From: DATLFA01 sp039934635
Lineage (GTDB): Bacteria > Actinomycetota > Acidimicrobiia > Acidimicrobiales > WLNW01
Reading direction: 5' to 3'
DNA length: 30,446 nt
NCBI GenBank assembly: GCA_039934635.1
Contig: JBDTLT010000045.1
Span: 1 to 30,446, forward strand
Shown here piece by piece: positions 16,075 to 23,428 of the stretch (position 1 is its first letter; the number at the start of each line of letters is the position of its first letter). The notes below the pieces were generated by a model. That model did not search any database. It saw only the letters and a list, made by a program, of their open reading frames with translations, and was not told the origin of the DNA. The translations under genes and the position numbers were made by a program.

Positions 16075-16158
16075 GAAGGGGGGTGACGCAATTCATAGGG
16101 CCGGTGCGCTGCTTTGTGGCAAAGGATGGTGTTGAATCCTCCAGTTCCCCTGTCAGTT

Positions 16159-16258
16159 GGTGTGATCCGGGCCGATGTAAAGCCCGCTGCTGCCGAAAAA
16201 AGCCCCCTCCGAGGCTGCCTGCACGGAATCACACCTCGGTCTTTCTTGTTTGAAGAAG
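16159..16258 (+). promoter_or_regulatory. Structured leader / possible attenuator before the sigma-70 gene
   Basis: GGTGTGAT (16159-16166) is a perfect complement of ATCACACC (16228-16235), closing about 60 nt that hold a CGGGC/GCCCG hairpin and a GC-rich arm. Separately, CCGAGG (16209-16214) pairs with CCTCGG (16234-16239) and is followed by the T-rich TCTTTCTTGTTT (16240-16251), which looks like a weak intrinsic terminator. The two long pairings share 16234-16235, so they compete, as in an attenuator or riboswitch. The SD GAAGAAG (16252-16258) follows immediately. I do not recognise a known riboswitch class. Confidence 0.4.
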
Positions 16259-16262
16259 TGTT

Positions 16263-17096
16263 ATGAGCGATTCAGTAGGTCAATACCTCAACGAAATAGG
16301 CCTCGTGCCTCTGCTTACCGCGGAGGAAGAGCGCGAGCTGTCCAAGATCATCGAGAAGGGGCACAAGGCGCGCCTTCGCAAAAAGGCCGGCGAGACCGGC
16401 TCCGAGTTCGATCGTGCGATCGCCGATGCGGCCATCGCCAAAGACCGGTTCATCCGGGCCAACCTGCGCCTGGTGGTCTCCGTCGCCCGGCGCTACCCCA
16501 TGCCCCCCGGCATGGAGCTGCTCGATCTGATCCAAGAAGGCAACCTGGGCCTCGAGCACGCCGTCGACAAGTTCGACTGGCGCAAGGGCTTCAAGTTCTC
16601 CACGTACGCCACGTTCTGGATCCGTCAGGCCATCGGCCGGGCCCTCGACCAAAAGGCCAGCCTCGTGCGCCTGCCGGGCGATCGGTCGGCCAGCCTCCGG
16701 GCGGCACTGCGCCAGGTCTCCGGCGACGGTGACGAGCTCGACGACGAGCATGCCCGGCTGCACCGGCTGACCACACCCACGTCACTCGATCGCACGATCG
16801 GCGACGACGACTCCAACGAGTTGGTCGATCTGCTGCCCGATTCCAACCCCGGCCCCGAACAGGTCGTCATCGGTCGAGCCGAAGAGCAGATGGTCACCGA
16901 TCTCCTGGGTGTCCTCGATGCCCGTGCCCGTTACGCCGTCGAACAGCGCTTCGGCCTGCGCGACGGACGCAAGCGCAGCTACCGCGAAGTCGGCGAAGAG
17001 CTCGGTGTCACCGCCGAAGCCGCTCGTCGTCTCGTCAAGCGGGCGGTCAACCTCGTTCGCGAGCAAGCCGCCAACACCAGCGTCGACGCGGCCTGA
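16263..17096 (+). CDS. RNA polymerase sigma factor, sigma-70 family (group 2-like, shortened region 3)
   Basis: 277 aa. Region 1.2 (3-36, DSVGQYLNEIGLVPLLTAEE) lacks a preceding region 1.1. Region 2 is strong (60-138): FIRANLRLVVSVARRYP, LLDLIQEGNLGLEHAVDKFD and FSTYATFWIRQAIGRALDQK, close to HrdB/SigA. Region 4 (212-267) carries SYREVGEELGVTAEAARRLV, the -35 recognition helix-turn-helix. Region 3 (139-211) is short, acidic (SGDGDELDDEHARLHRL) and lacks the usual region 3.0 histidine/glutamate helix that reads the extended -10. The ATG at 16263 has a GAAGAAG SD. It is therefore an alternative rather than the main vegetative sigma factor. It is followed by DAHP synthase. Confidence 0.9.
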   Translation: MSDSVGQYLNEIGLVPLLTAEEERELSKIIEKGHKARLRKKAGETGSEFDRAIADAAIAKDRFIRANLRLVVSVARRYPMPPGMELLDLIQEGNLGLEHAVDKFDWRKGFKFSTYATFWIRQAIGRALDQKASLVRLPGDRSASLRAALRQVSGDGDELDDEHARLHRLTTPTSLDRTIGDDDSNELVDLLPDSNPGPEQVVIGRAEEQMVTDLLGVLDARARYAVEQRFGLRDGRKRSYREVGEELGVTAEAARRLVKRAVNLVREQAANTSVDAA

Positions 17097-17123
17097 CAAC
17101 CGGCGATTAACGGTTTGCACCAC

Positions 17124-17141
17124 GTTGCCCCCACCGGCAAC
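17124..17141 (+). promoter_or_regulatory. 6-bp hairpin directly upstream of the DAHP synthase start
   Basis: GTTGCC (17124-17129) pairs with GGCAAC (17136-17141) around a 6-nt loop, ending 9 nt before the ATG at 17151. No SD is seen. It could influence initiation or be the 3' end structure of the sigma mRNA; there is no T-tract. Confidence 0.3.
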
Positions 17142-17150
17142 GCTGTCCCC

Positions 17151-18527
17151 ATGGCGCCACCGTCCGTCTCCTCCTGGCAACCGTCCTCGTGGCGCTCGTT
17201 CCCGGCTGTGCAACAGCCCGACTGGCCCGACGAGGCCGACCTCGAGGCGGTTGAAAAGACCCTCTCCGAGTGGCCGCCGCTGGTCTTCGCCGGCGAGACC
17301 CGCGATCTGACCGCCCGCCTGGCCGAGGTGGCCGACGGCAAGGCCTTCTTGTTGCAGGCGGGCGACTGCGCCGAGTCGTTCCGTGACGTGTCGGCCAACT
17401 CGATCCGAGAAAAGCTGCGGGTCATCCTGCAGATGGCCGTGGTGCTGACCTATTCGGCGGGCGTCCCCGTGGTCAAAGTCGGCCGCATCGCGGGCCAGTT
17501 CGCCAAGCCGCGTTCGAGCTCGACCGAGGTGATCGACGGTGTCGAGTTGCCGTCGTTCCGGGGACACATCGTCAACGACGATGCCTTCAACGAACTCGCC
17601 CGTATCCCCGATCCGCAGCGCCTGCTCGGCGCCTACCACCAGTCCGCGGCGACGCTCAACCTGTTGCGCGCCTTCACCAAGGGCGGTTTCGCCGACCTGT
17701 CCCGAGTGCATTCGTGGAACCGCGACTTCGTGGCGTCGAGCCCCACCGGGCAGCGCTACGACGAGATGGCCCTCGGCATCGATCGGGCACTGCAGTTCAT
17801 GAAAGCCTGCGGCGTGTCGACCGACAGCCATCCCGATCTCCACACGGTCGACCTCTACACCAGTCACGAAGCGTTGCTCCTCGGTTACGAAGAAGCACTG
17901 ACGCGCGTCGATTCGCTCAGCAACCAGTGGTACGACTGCTCGGCGCACATGCTGTGGATCGGTGAGCGCACCCGCCAACTCGATCATGCCCATGTCGAGT
18001 TCCTGCGGGGCGTCCGCAACCCGGTCGGCGTCAAGATCGGCCCCAGCGCGACCGCCGACGACGTGCTCGGCTTGTGCGAGACCCTCAACCCCGATCGCCG
18101 GCCGGGCAAGCTGACGATCATCTCGCGCATGGGCAAGCACAAGATCCAGTCGTGCCTGCCGCCGCTGCTGCGGGCAATCCGCGACGCCGAACACCCGGTC
18201 GTGTGGGCGTGCGACCCGATGCACGGCAACACGTTCACCGCACCCACGGGCCAAAAGACGCGCCACTTCGACGACATCCTCGCCGAGATCGCCGGCTTCT
18301 TCGCCGCCCACGCCGACGCCGGCACGTGGCCCGGTGGCGTGCACGTCGAGCTGACCGGTGACAACGTCACCGAATGCCTCGGGGGCGGCGACGAAATCCT
18401 CGATACGCATCTCGCCCAGCGCTACGAGTCGGTGTGCGACCCTCGACTCAACAGCAGCCAGTCGCTCGACCTCGCGTTTCGCACTGCCGAGCTCTTGCGG
18501 TCCGGCAACTCGTCCTGGTTCAACTGA
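17151..18527 (+). CDS. aroG: Class II 3-deoxy-7-phosphoheptulonate (DAHP) synthase
   Basis: 458 aa, about the size of the mycobacterial enzyme (462 aa). It condenses phosphoenolpyruvate and erythrose 4-phosphate in the first step of the shikimate pathway. Class II signatures are evident: LLQAGDCAESF with the metal-binding Cys73, KVGRIAGQFAKPRS, GERTRQLDHAHVEFLRGVRN, ISRMGKHKIQ, VWACDPMHGNTF (metal His), GGVHVELTGDNVTECLGG (metal Glu) and RYESVCDPRLN (metal Asp). The ATG at 17151 is chosen because conserved sequence begins soon after; a TTG at 17115 is in frame. No SD is visible. It follows the sigma gene by 54 nt. Its 3' end overlaps the convergent DUF4349 gene by 8 nt. Confidence 0.95.
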   Translation: MAPPSVSSWQPSSWRSFPAVQQPDWPDEADLEAVEKTLSEWPPLVFAGETRDLTARLAEVADGKAFLLQAGDCAESFRDVSANSIREKLRVILQMAVVLTYSAGVPVVKVGRIAGQFAKPRSSSTEVIDGVELPSFRGHIVNDDAFNELARIPDPQRLLGAYHQSAATLNLLRAFTKGGFADLSRVHSWNRDFVASSPTGQRYDEMALGIDRALQFMKACGVSTDSHPDLHTVDLYTSHEALLLGYEEALTRVDSLSNQWYDCSAHMLWIGERTRQLDHAHVEFLRGVRNPVGVKIGPSATADDVLGLCETLNPDRRPGKLTIISRMGKHKIQSCLPPLLRAIRDAEHPVVWACDPMHGNTFTAPTGQKTRHFDDILAEIAGFFAAHADAGTWPGGVHVELTGDNVTECLGGGDEILDTHLAQRYESVCDPRLNSSQSLDLAFRTAELLRSGNSSWFN

Positions 18528-19521
18528 CCGGCGCCAATTCGTCCTCCTCGACCGGGCTCGGCGGGTCGGGTGCGGCGCGCGGCGGTACCGGCGGCGGGAG
18601 TTGACGGCGCAGACGCCGCGCCACGAATCGTCCCGCGAAGAGTGCGAGCAGCACCACCGGGATGAAGGGCAACACCACCGCGAGCACCAGCACGACGACG
18701 AAGAGCGACACCAACAACACTCGTGCGCTGGCGGCCAATGCGTCGAGCGGCCCGGGCAGATCGTCGGCTTTCGCCGTTGCCAGCTTCTCGCCGAACGTGA
18801 CGGTGACCGTCGCGAATTCGACCTGTCGTGAGATCTGGTTGAGTTGCCCCTTCAGTTGTTCGACCTGTGTCTCGCGTTTGGTCAGCTCGGCTTCGATGCT
18901 GACAATTTCTTGCACGGTCTTCGCGTCGCCGAGCAACTTGCGCACCCGCTCGAGGCTGGCGTCCGCGGACTTGAGGCGGGCGTCGAGATCGACCAGTTGC
19001 GCAGTGACGTCACTGGCATCGACTTGGCGCCCGCGTTCTCGCCCGAGGCGGGCGAGGTCGTCCATGACACCGGCGAATCGTTCGGGCGGCAGCTTGAACG
19101 TGATCTCCGATTGCGGTTGGGCGCTCGATTCGACCTCGACACTGCGCTCGCTGAAGAGATAGCCACCGCTGACACTCGCCAGTCGCTTGGCTTCGGCGAC
19201 GGCCGAGAACACGTCGGCCACCTCTACCTGCAGCCGCGCGGTGAAGATCACCTGGCGGCCGGCAGCCTGCGCCAGCAACACACTCTGGTCGATGTCGGCC
19301 CCCGTAGCCGCCGGCGCCGCGTTCGGTGTCGCCGTGACGTCCCCCGCCACCGCGCCCGCCGCCCGGTTGTTTGCCGTTGACGAACTCTTACCGGCGCCGT
19401 CATCGCCACACGCGCTGAGCAACACCAACGCGGCGACCACTAGCGCAACGCTGCGCCCCGCGGTCCTCTGCCTCCCTGCCGCGTGCCTCCCTGTCCCCTG
19501 GCTCGCTGTCGTCGGCCTCAT
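18520..19521 (-). CDS. DUF4349 domain-containing lipoprotein
   Basis: 333 aa. The N-terminal signal peptide has a lipobox LLSACG (Cys38), preceded by an arginine-rich start. A low-complexity Ala/Thr linker follows, then the DUF4349 domain (IFTARLQVEVADVFSAVAEA, GGYLFSERSVEVESSAQPQS, ITFKLPPERFAGVMDDLARL) with a coiled coil (QLVDLDARLKSADASLERVR ... LKGQLNQISRQVEFATVTVTF). The C-terminus has two hydrophobic helices (RVLLVSLFVVVLVLAVVLPF then IPVVLLALF) and a basic, Pro-rich tail. It is envelope-anchored at both ends; the function of the family is unknown. The ATG at 19521 has a strong GGAGGGG SD. It lies 147 nt after the VWA gene on the same strand. Confidence 0.88.
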   Translation of the reverse strand: MRPTTASQGTGRHAAGRQRTAGRSVALVVAALVLLSACGDDGAGKSSSTANNRAAGAVAGDVTATPNAAPAATGADIDQSVLLAQAAGRQVIFTARLQVEVADVFSAVAEAKRLASVSGGYLFSERSVEVESSAQPQSEITFKLPPERFAGVMDDLARLGRERGRQVDASDVTAQLVDLDARLKSADASLERVRKLLGDAKTVQEIVSIEAELTKRETQVEQLKGQLNQISRQVEFATVTVTFGEKLATAKADDLPGPLDALAASARVLLVSLFVVVLVLAVVLPFIPVVLLALFAGRFVARRLRRQLPPPVPPRAAPDPPSPVEEDELAPVS

Positions 19522-19583
19522 GGTCCCCTCCGACCTCTCGGTGTGGCCTTCAGACGCACACCGCAATGACGGGGTTCCCCTTG

Positions 19584-19607
19584 CCGCGAGTCGACACCGA
19601 CTCGCGG
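19584..19607. terminator. Perfect 10-bp stem-loop between the VWA and DUF4349 genes
   Basis: CCGCGAGTCG (19584-19593) and CGACTCGCGG (19598-19607) form a perfect stem with a 4-nt loop. On the minus strand it lies 62 nt after the VWA stop and 63 nt before the DUF4349 start. No T-tract follows, so it would be a tail-less terminator of the kind proposed in actinobacteria, or a 5' leader structure. Two weaker hairpins follow toward the lipoprotein gene: GGGGTTCCCC (19571-19580) and GGTGTG/CACACC (19540-19545 with 19557-19562). Confidence 0.5.
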
Positions 19608-19668
19608 TCGATCTGTAACAACCGTAAAGAAAGGCCAAGGCGCGAGCGGCCTCCGCCAGCGCGGGGAT

Positions 19669-21177
19669 CTAGACCAAGTGCTCGACGAAGGCTTCGAGTT
19701 GGCGCAGGTTGCGCACCTCGAACACCCCGTCGCAATGCGTGCCGTACTCGGAGAGGATCGAGTCGCCGGTGTCCCAGTAGGAGCGCGGTTCGGGGTTGAG
19801 CCAGAACACGTTGCGGGCCTTGTGCTGGAGATCGCCGACGATCCATGCCTGCGACGCGTGATAGTTGTTGCGCGCGTCGCCCAAGAGGATCACCGAGGTC
19901 TTGGGGCCGACGTCACGGCCGAACTTCTCGATGAACACGCCGAAGGCGTGGCCGTAGTCGGAATGACCGTCGACCCACACCACGTCGGCCTCGGTGTTGA
20001 CCCGATGCACGGCTTCGGTGATGTCTTCGACGCCTTCGAAGAAGCGCGTGACTTCGTCGAGGCCGTCGATGAACACGAACGCCCGCACACGCGAGAACTG
20101 CGACGAGATCGCGTAGACGAGGTGCAGCGTGAACCGCGCGAATGCGGCAACCGAACCGGAGATGTCGGCCACGACCATGATCTCGGGCTTGGACGGGCGC
20201 GGATACTTGAACTTGGGCTCGGCGGGCACACCGCCATAGGACATCGAGTGCCGCATGGTGTTGCGGAAGTCGAGCGGGCCTTTGCGGCCGTGGCGACGTT
20301 TGCGCGCCAGTCGTACCGCGAGCTTGCGGGCCAGCGGATACAAGGCCTTGCGCAACGCGAGCATCTCTTCGCGCGAGGCGTGCATGAACTCGACGTCCTC
20401 GGGCAGGGGCTTGCGCAGTGTCTTTGCCATCGCCTCGACGCCGCGGTCGGCGACCAGGCGTCGGCGGATCTCGGCTTCGATCTCTTTCTTCAACTGATCG
20501 ATGCGCGACTGGAACTCGTCTTTTTCGAGCCGCTCCTCGAGGGCAGTGAGTGGACCCGACGCTTGCTGACGGTTGGTTTGCAACAACCGCTCGAGCACGT
20601 TGTCGAGATCGAGGTTGCGCAACGTGCGGTAGAGGTAATAGGTGCCGCCGACGGGCCGGCCGGGCTCCATGCCCGCGTAGCGGCGCACCGCTTGGCGGGC
20701 GATGGCGCGCATCAATGAGTTGTCGCCGCGGAGCAACGCCTGGAAGAGCATCTCCGCCAGCTCTTCGGGCGACAGCGCATTGCCACCGCCGCCGCGCATG
20801 CCCGCCCGGTCGGCGTCGCCTTCGCCCTTTTCTGCATCTTCGGGGAGATCATCGAGGGGAAGTTCGGGCTCGAGGAGACCGTATTCGGGACCACGCATCG
20901 AGAAGTAGACCTCGAAGACGATCTCGAAGGCTTTCCAGTGCGTGTGGTTCTTGACCAACGTCGAGCCGAGTGCGTATTTGAACGCGTCGCGGTCTTCGAT
21001 AGGGATGTGCGTGACGGCTTCCATCGCGTCGAGATTTTCGGTGAGCGAGACCGGCAGCCCCGCCTCGCGCAGCTCGTTGATGAACCCCGTCAACAGATCG
21101 AGCATCGGCGACTCGGGGGCGTAGCCGATAGCGCGTGCGCCCACAGATCCCCGGCCCGGCAACTCGACATCGCTCAC
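19669..21177 (-). CDS. CoxE-type VWA domain protein
   Basis: 502 aa. The C-terminal von Willebrand A domain has a complete MIDAS start, DISGS (338-342), with SDYGHAF (407-413) and LLGDARNN (431-438) supplying later metal-binding positions. The N-terminus (MLDLLTGFINELREAGLPVS onward) is the CoxE/VWA-CoxE signature, followed by a long charged helical region (210-300). Such proteins work with MoxR AAA+ ATPases as metal-dependent adaptors or insertases that mature enzyme complexes. The moxR gene lies directly upstream with a 12-nt gap. The GTG at 21177 has an AGGGGA SD 10 nt upstream; the Met at residue 25 is a possible alternative. No known metalloenzyme client is encoded nearby. Confidence 0.9.
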   Translation of the reverse strand: MSDVELPGRGSVGARAIGYAPESPMLDLLTGFINELREAGLPVSLTENLDAMEAVTHIPIEDRDAFKYALGSTLVKNHTHWKAFEIVFEVYFSMRGPEYGLLEPELPLDDLPEDAEKGEGDADRAGMRGGGGNALSPEELAEMLFQALLRGDNSLMRAIARQAVRRYAGMEPGRPVGGTYYLYRTLRNLDLDNVLERLLQTNRQQASGPLTALEERLEKDEFQSRIDQLKKEIEAEIRRRLVADRGVEAMAKTLRKPLPEDVEFMHASREEMLALRKALYPLARKLAVRLARKRRHGRKGPLDFRNTMRHSMSYGGVPAEPKFKYPRPSKPEIMVVADISGSVAAFARFTLHLVYAISSQFSRVRAFVFIDGLDEVTRFFEGVEDITEAVHRVNTEADVVWVDGHSDYGHAFGVFIEKFGRDVGPKTSVILLGDARNNYHASQAWIVGDLQHKARNVFWLNPEPRSYWDTGDSILSEYGTHCDGVFEVRNLRQLEAFVEHLV

Positions 21178-21189
21178 GGTGATGGTCCC

Positions 21190-22080
21190 CTACTTCGCCA
21201 CGAAAGTCGTCGCGGCGTTGGTCGAGAACTCTTTGAGCACCTTGGCGATATCGGTGCGGTACTTCAACAAGATGTTGACCGTGTCGGCCGCCGTCTGCGC
21301 GTCGATGTGCTCGATGTTGAGCAGCAGCAAGGTGCGGGCCCAGTCGAGCGTCTCGGACACCGATGGCGCCTTCTTGAGCTCGAGCTGGCGGATCGAGCGG
21401 ACGATGCGCGCCACCTGATCGGCCAAGCTGTCGGTGATCTCGGGGATCTTGGTCAACACGATCTTCTTTTCGCGCTCCATGTCGGGATAATCGATATAGA
21501 GGAACAGGCAACGCCGCTTGAGCGCCTCGCTCAACTCGCGGGTGTTGTTGGAGGTGAGAAAAACGAGCGGGATCTGTTTGGCCGTCACCGTGCCGAGCTC
21601 GGGGATCGACACCTGATAGTCACTCAGGATCTCGAGCAGCAACGCTTCGGTCTCGACCTCGACGCGGTCGACTTCGTCGATGAGCAACACCACCGGGTCG
21701 TCGGCGCGGATGGCCTCGAGAAGGGGGCGGGTCAACAAGAAGTCTTCGGAGAAGATGTCTTCTTCGATGTCGGCCCACGTGCCGTCTTGGTTGCGCTCGG
21801 CCTGGATGCGCAACAACTGCTTTTTGTAGTTCCACTCGTAGAGCGCCTTGGCTTCGTCGAGACCCTCGTAGCACTGCAAGCGGATCAGGCGAGCGCCACT
21901 CATCTCGGCGACGGACTTGGCGAGCTGGGTCTTGCCCGTGCCCGCAGGCCCTTCGATCAGCACCGGCTTTTGCAGGCGGTCGGCCAGGTACACGACACCG
22001 GCGATGCCGTCGTCGGCCAGGTAATCGACCTTGCTCAGCGAGTCGCGGACTGTGGAAACGTCATCGAAGCGATACGACAT
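21190..22080 (-). CDS. MoxR family AAA+ ATPase
   Basis: 296-aa single-domain MoxR ATPase. Walker A is GPAGTGKT (44-51), Walker B VVLLIDEVD (130-138), and sensor/arginine-finger elements lie in LTSNNTRELSEALKRRCLF (175-193). The lid domain is complete. The protein forms a hexameric chaperone with the downstream VWA partner. The ATG at 22080 has no SD, but TAGCCT lies exactly 6 nt upstream, implying a leaderless mRNA of its own although proA precedes it by only 42 nt on the same strand. Confidence 0.93.
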   Translation of the reverse strand: MSYRFDDVSTVRDSLSKVDYLADDGIAGVVYLADRLQKPVLIEGPAGTGKTQLAKSVAEMSGARLIRLQCYEGLDEAKALYEWNYKKQLLRIQAERNQDGTWADIEEDIFSEDFLLTRPLLEAIRADDPVVLLIDEVDRVEVETEALLLEILSDYQVSIPELGTVTAKQIPLVFLTSNNTRELSEALKRRCLFLYIDYPDMEREKKIVLTKIPEITDSLADQVARIVRSIRQLELKKAPSVSETLDWARTLLLLNIEHIDAQTAADTVNILLKYRTDIAKVLKEFSTNAATTFVAK

Positions 22081-22092
22081 GGGCCGAGGCTA
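22080..22092 (-). promoter_or_regulatory. Candidate leaderless -10 element of moxR
   Basis: TAGCCT (minus, 22092-22087) is followed by 6 nt and the ATG at 22080. With the last base of a -10 hexamer at -7, transcription would start exactly at the A of ATG. No SD is present. Confidence 0.5.
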
Positions 22093-22122
22093 CCGGCCCC
22101 GCTCGCACCACACGGAATCGTT

Positions 22123-23376
22123 TCAGCCGCGAATTTGTCCGGTACCCCGTACGACCCATTTCTCGGTGGTGATCTCGCGCAGACCCATGGGGCCGCGGGC
22201 GTGGAGCTTCTGCGTGGAGATGCCGATCTCGGCGCCCAGGCCGAGTTCGCCACCGTCGACGAAGCGGGTCGAGGCATTGACCAACACCGCCGCCGCGTCG
22301 ACCTCTTGCACGAACCGGTCGGCGGCGAGCATGTCTTGTGTGACGATCGCCTCACTGTGGCCGGAGCCGAAGCGGGAGATGTGCGCAATCGCCTCATCGA
22401 GCGAATCGACCACGCGCACGCTCAGCTTCAGGTCGAGGAACTCGGTGGCGTAGTCGTCGTCGGTCGCAATCCCCATCGACGGCACGAGCGCCCTCGATCG
22501 ATCGCACCCCACGAGCTCGACACCGGCCAGTGCCTGCGCAACGGTGGGCAGGAACTCGGCCGCCACCGACTCGTGCACGAGCAGGCTCTCGGCCGCGTTG
22601 CACACCGACGGGCGTTGCATCTTGGCGTTGACGGCGATGCGTTCGGCCATGGCGAGGTCGGCAGACTCGTCGACGTACACATGGCAGTTGCCGTCTCCGT
22701 CGATTACGTACGGCACCGTTGCGTTCTCGAGAATCGACCGGATCAACGACGGCCCCCCGCGAGGGATCAATACATCGACCACCTCGCGCGCCTGCATGAA
22801 CTCGACGGCGGCTTCGTAACGGGTGTCTTCGACGAGCACGACCGCATCCGCGGGAAGGCCGACCTTGGTCAGCGCGTCACGGAGAACGGCCACGATGGCC
22901 CGGTTGGATTCGATCGCGCCCGAGCTACCCCTGAGGAATGCCGCGTTGCCGGCCTTGATGCACAAGCCCGCCGCATCACTCGTGACGTTGGGTCGGTTTT
23001 CGTAGATGATCGCAACGACGCCCAGCGGCACGCGCGTCTTCTGAACCCGCAGACCATTGGGCCGAACAAAGCCCTCGGTGATCTCGCCCACGGGATCAGC
23101 CAGCGCCGCCACTTGCCGCAAACCTGCGGCCATCGCCTCGACGCGGCCGGCATTGAGGCGCAGACGATCGATGACGGTCGCGGACGTATCGGATTGCTGT
23201 GCCCGCGCGACATCGAGTTCGTTCGCGGCGAGGATGTCGGCGGTGCGGGCCACGAGCAGATCGGCGGCGGCGAGCAGCGCGTCGTTCTTCACGACGGTGC
23301 TTGCGAGGGCCAACGCTCGTGATGCGGACTTGGCGCGACGGCCGAGGTCGAGGATTGGTGATGACGGCTGAACCAC
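22123..23376 (-). CDS. proA: Glutamate-5-semialdehyde dehydrogenase (gamma-glutamyl phosphate reductase)
   Basis: 417-aa ProA, which reduces gamma-glutamyl phosphate with NADPH in proline synthesis. Catalytic Cys259 lies in KMQRPSVCNAAES. Other family marks are VPLGVVAIIYENRPNVTSDA, LCIKAGNAAFLRGSSGAIES, DVLIPRGGPSLI, and the C-terminal RFGSGHSEAIVTQD and ALVNASTRF-type VLVNASTRFVDGGELGLGAE. The GTG start at 23376 fits family length; the open frame upstream (to 23931) is a shadow of murJ. No SD, but TACCCT is 7 nt upstream. proB is not adjacent: murJ lies between them on the other strand. Confidence 0.96.
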   Translation of the reverse strand: MVQPSSPILDLGRRAKSASRALALASTVVKNDALLAAADLLVARTADILAANELDVARAQQSDTSATVIDRLRLNAGRVEAMAAGLRQVAALADPVGEITEGFVRPNGLRVQKTRVPLGVVAIIYENRPNVTSDAAGLCIKAGNAAFLRGSSGAIESNRAIVAVLRDALTKVGLPADAVVLVEDTRYEAAVEFMQAREVVDVLIPRGGPSLIRSILENATVPYVIDGDGNCHVYVDESADLAMAERIAVNAKMQRPSVCNAAESLLVHESVAAEFLPTVAQALAGVELVGCDRSRALVPSMGIATDDDYATEFLDLKLSVRVVDSLDEAIAHISRFGSGHSEAIVTQDMLAADRFVQEVDAAAVLVNASTRFVDGGELGLGAEIGISTQKLHARGPMGLREITTEKWVVRGTGQIRG

Positions 23377-23389
23377 GCCCGCCAGGGTA
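23376..23389 (-). promoter_or_regulatory. Candidate leaderless -10 element of proA
   Basis: TACCCT (minus, 23389-23384) ends 7 nt before the GTG of proA. There is no SD and no clear -35. It lies back-to-back with the murJ element 25 bp away. Confidence 0.5.
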
Positions 23390-23414
23390 GCCCCGTAGGT
23401 GGGGGTGGGGCATC

Positions 23415-23428
23415 TACGCTCGTTCGCA
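23415..23428 (+). promoter_or_regulatory. Candidate leaderless -10 element of murJ
   Basis: TACGCT (23415-23420) ends 7 nt before the murJ ATG (23428), without an SD. The -35 region is G-rich and not consensus-like. Confidence 0.5.

Noticed and set aside
16782..18410. 542-aa minus-strand open frame over the sigma and DAHP synthase genes
   Set aside because: It is the complement of two clearly identified genes; the composition is a GC shadow.
20938..23322. Very long (794 aa) plus-strand open frame
   Set aside because: It is antisense to moxR and proA, rich in His/Arg/Asp without any domain pattern, and is explained by codon bias in high-GC genes.
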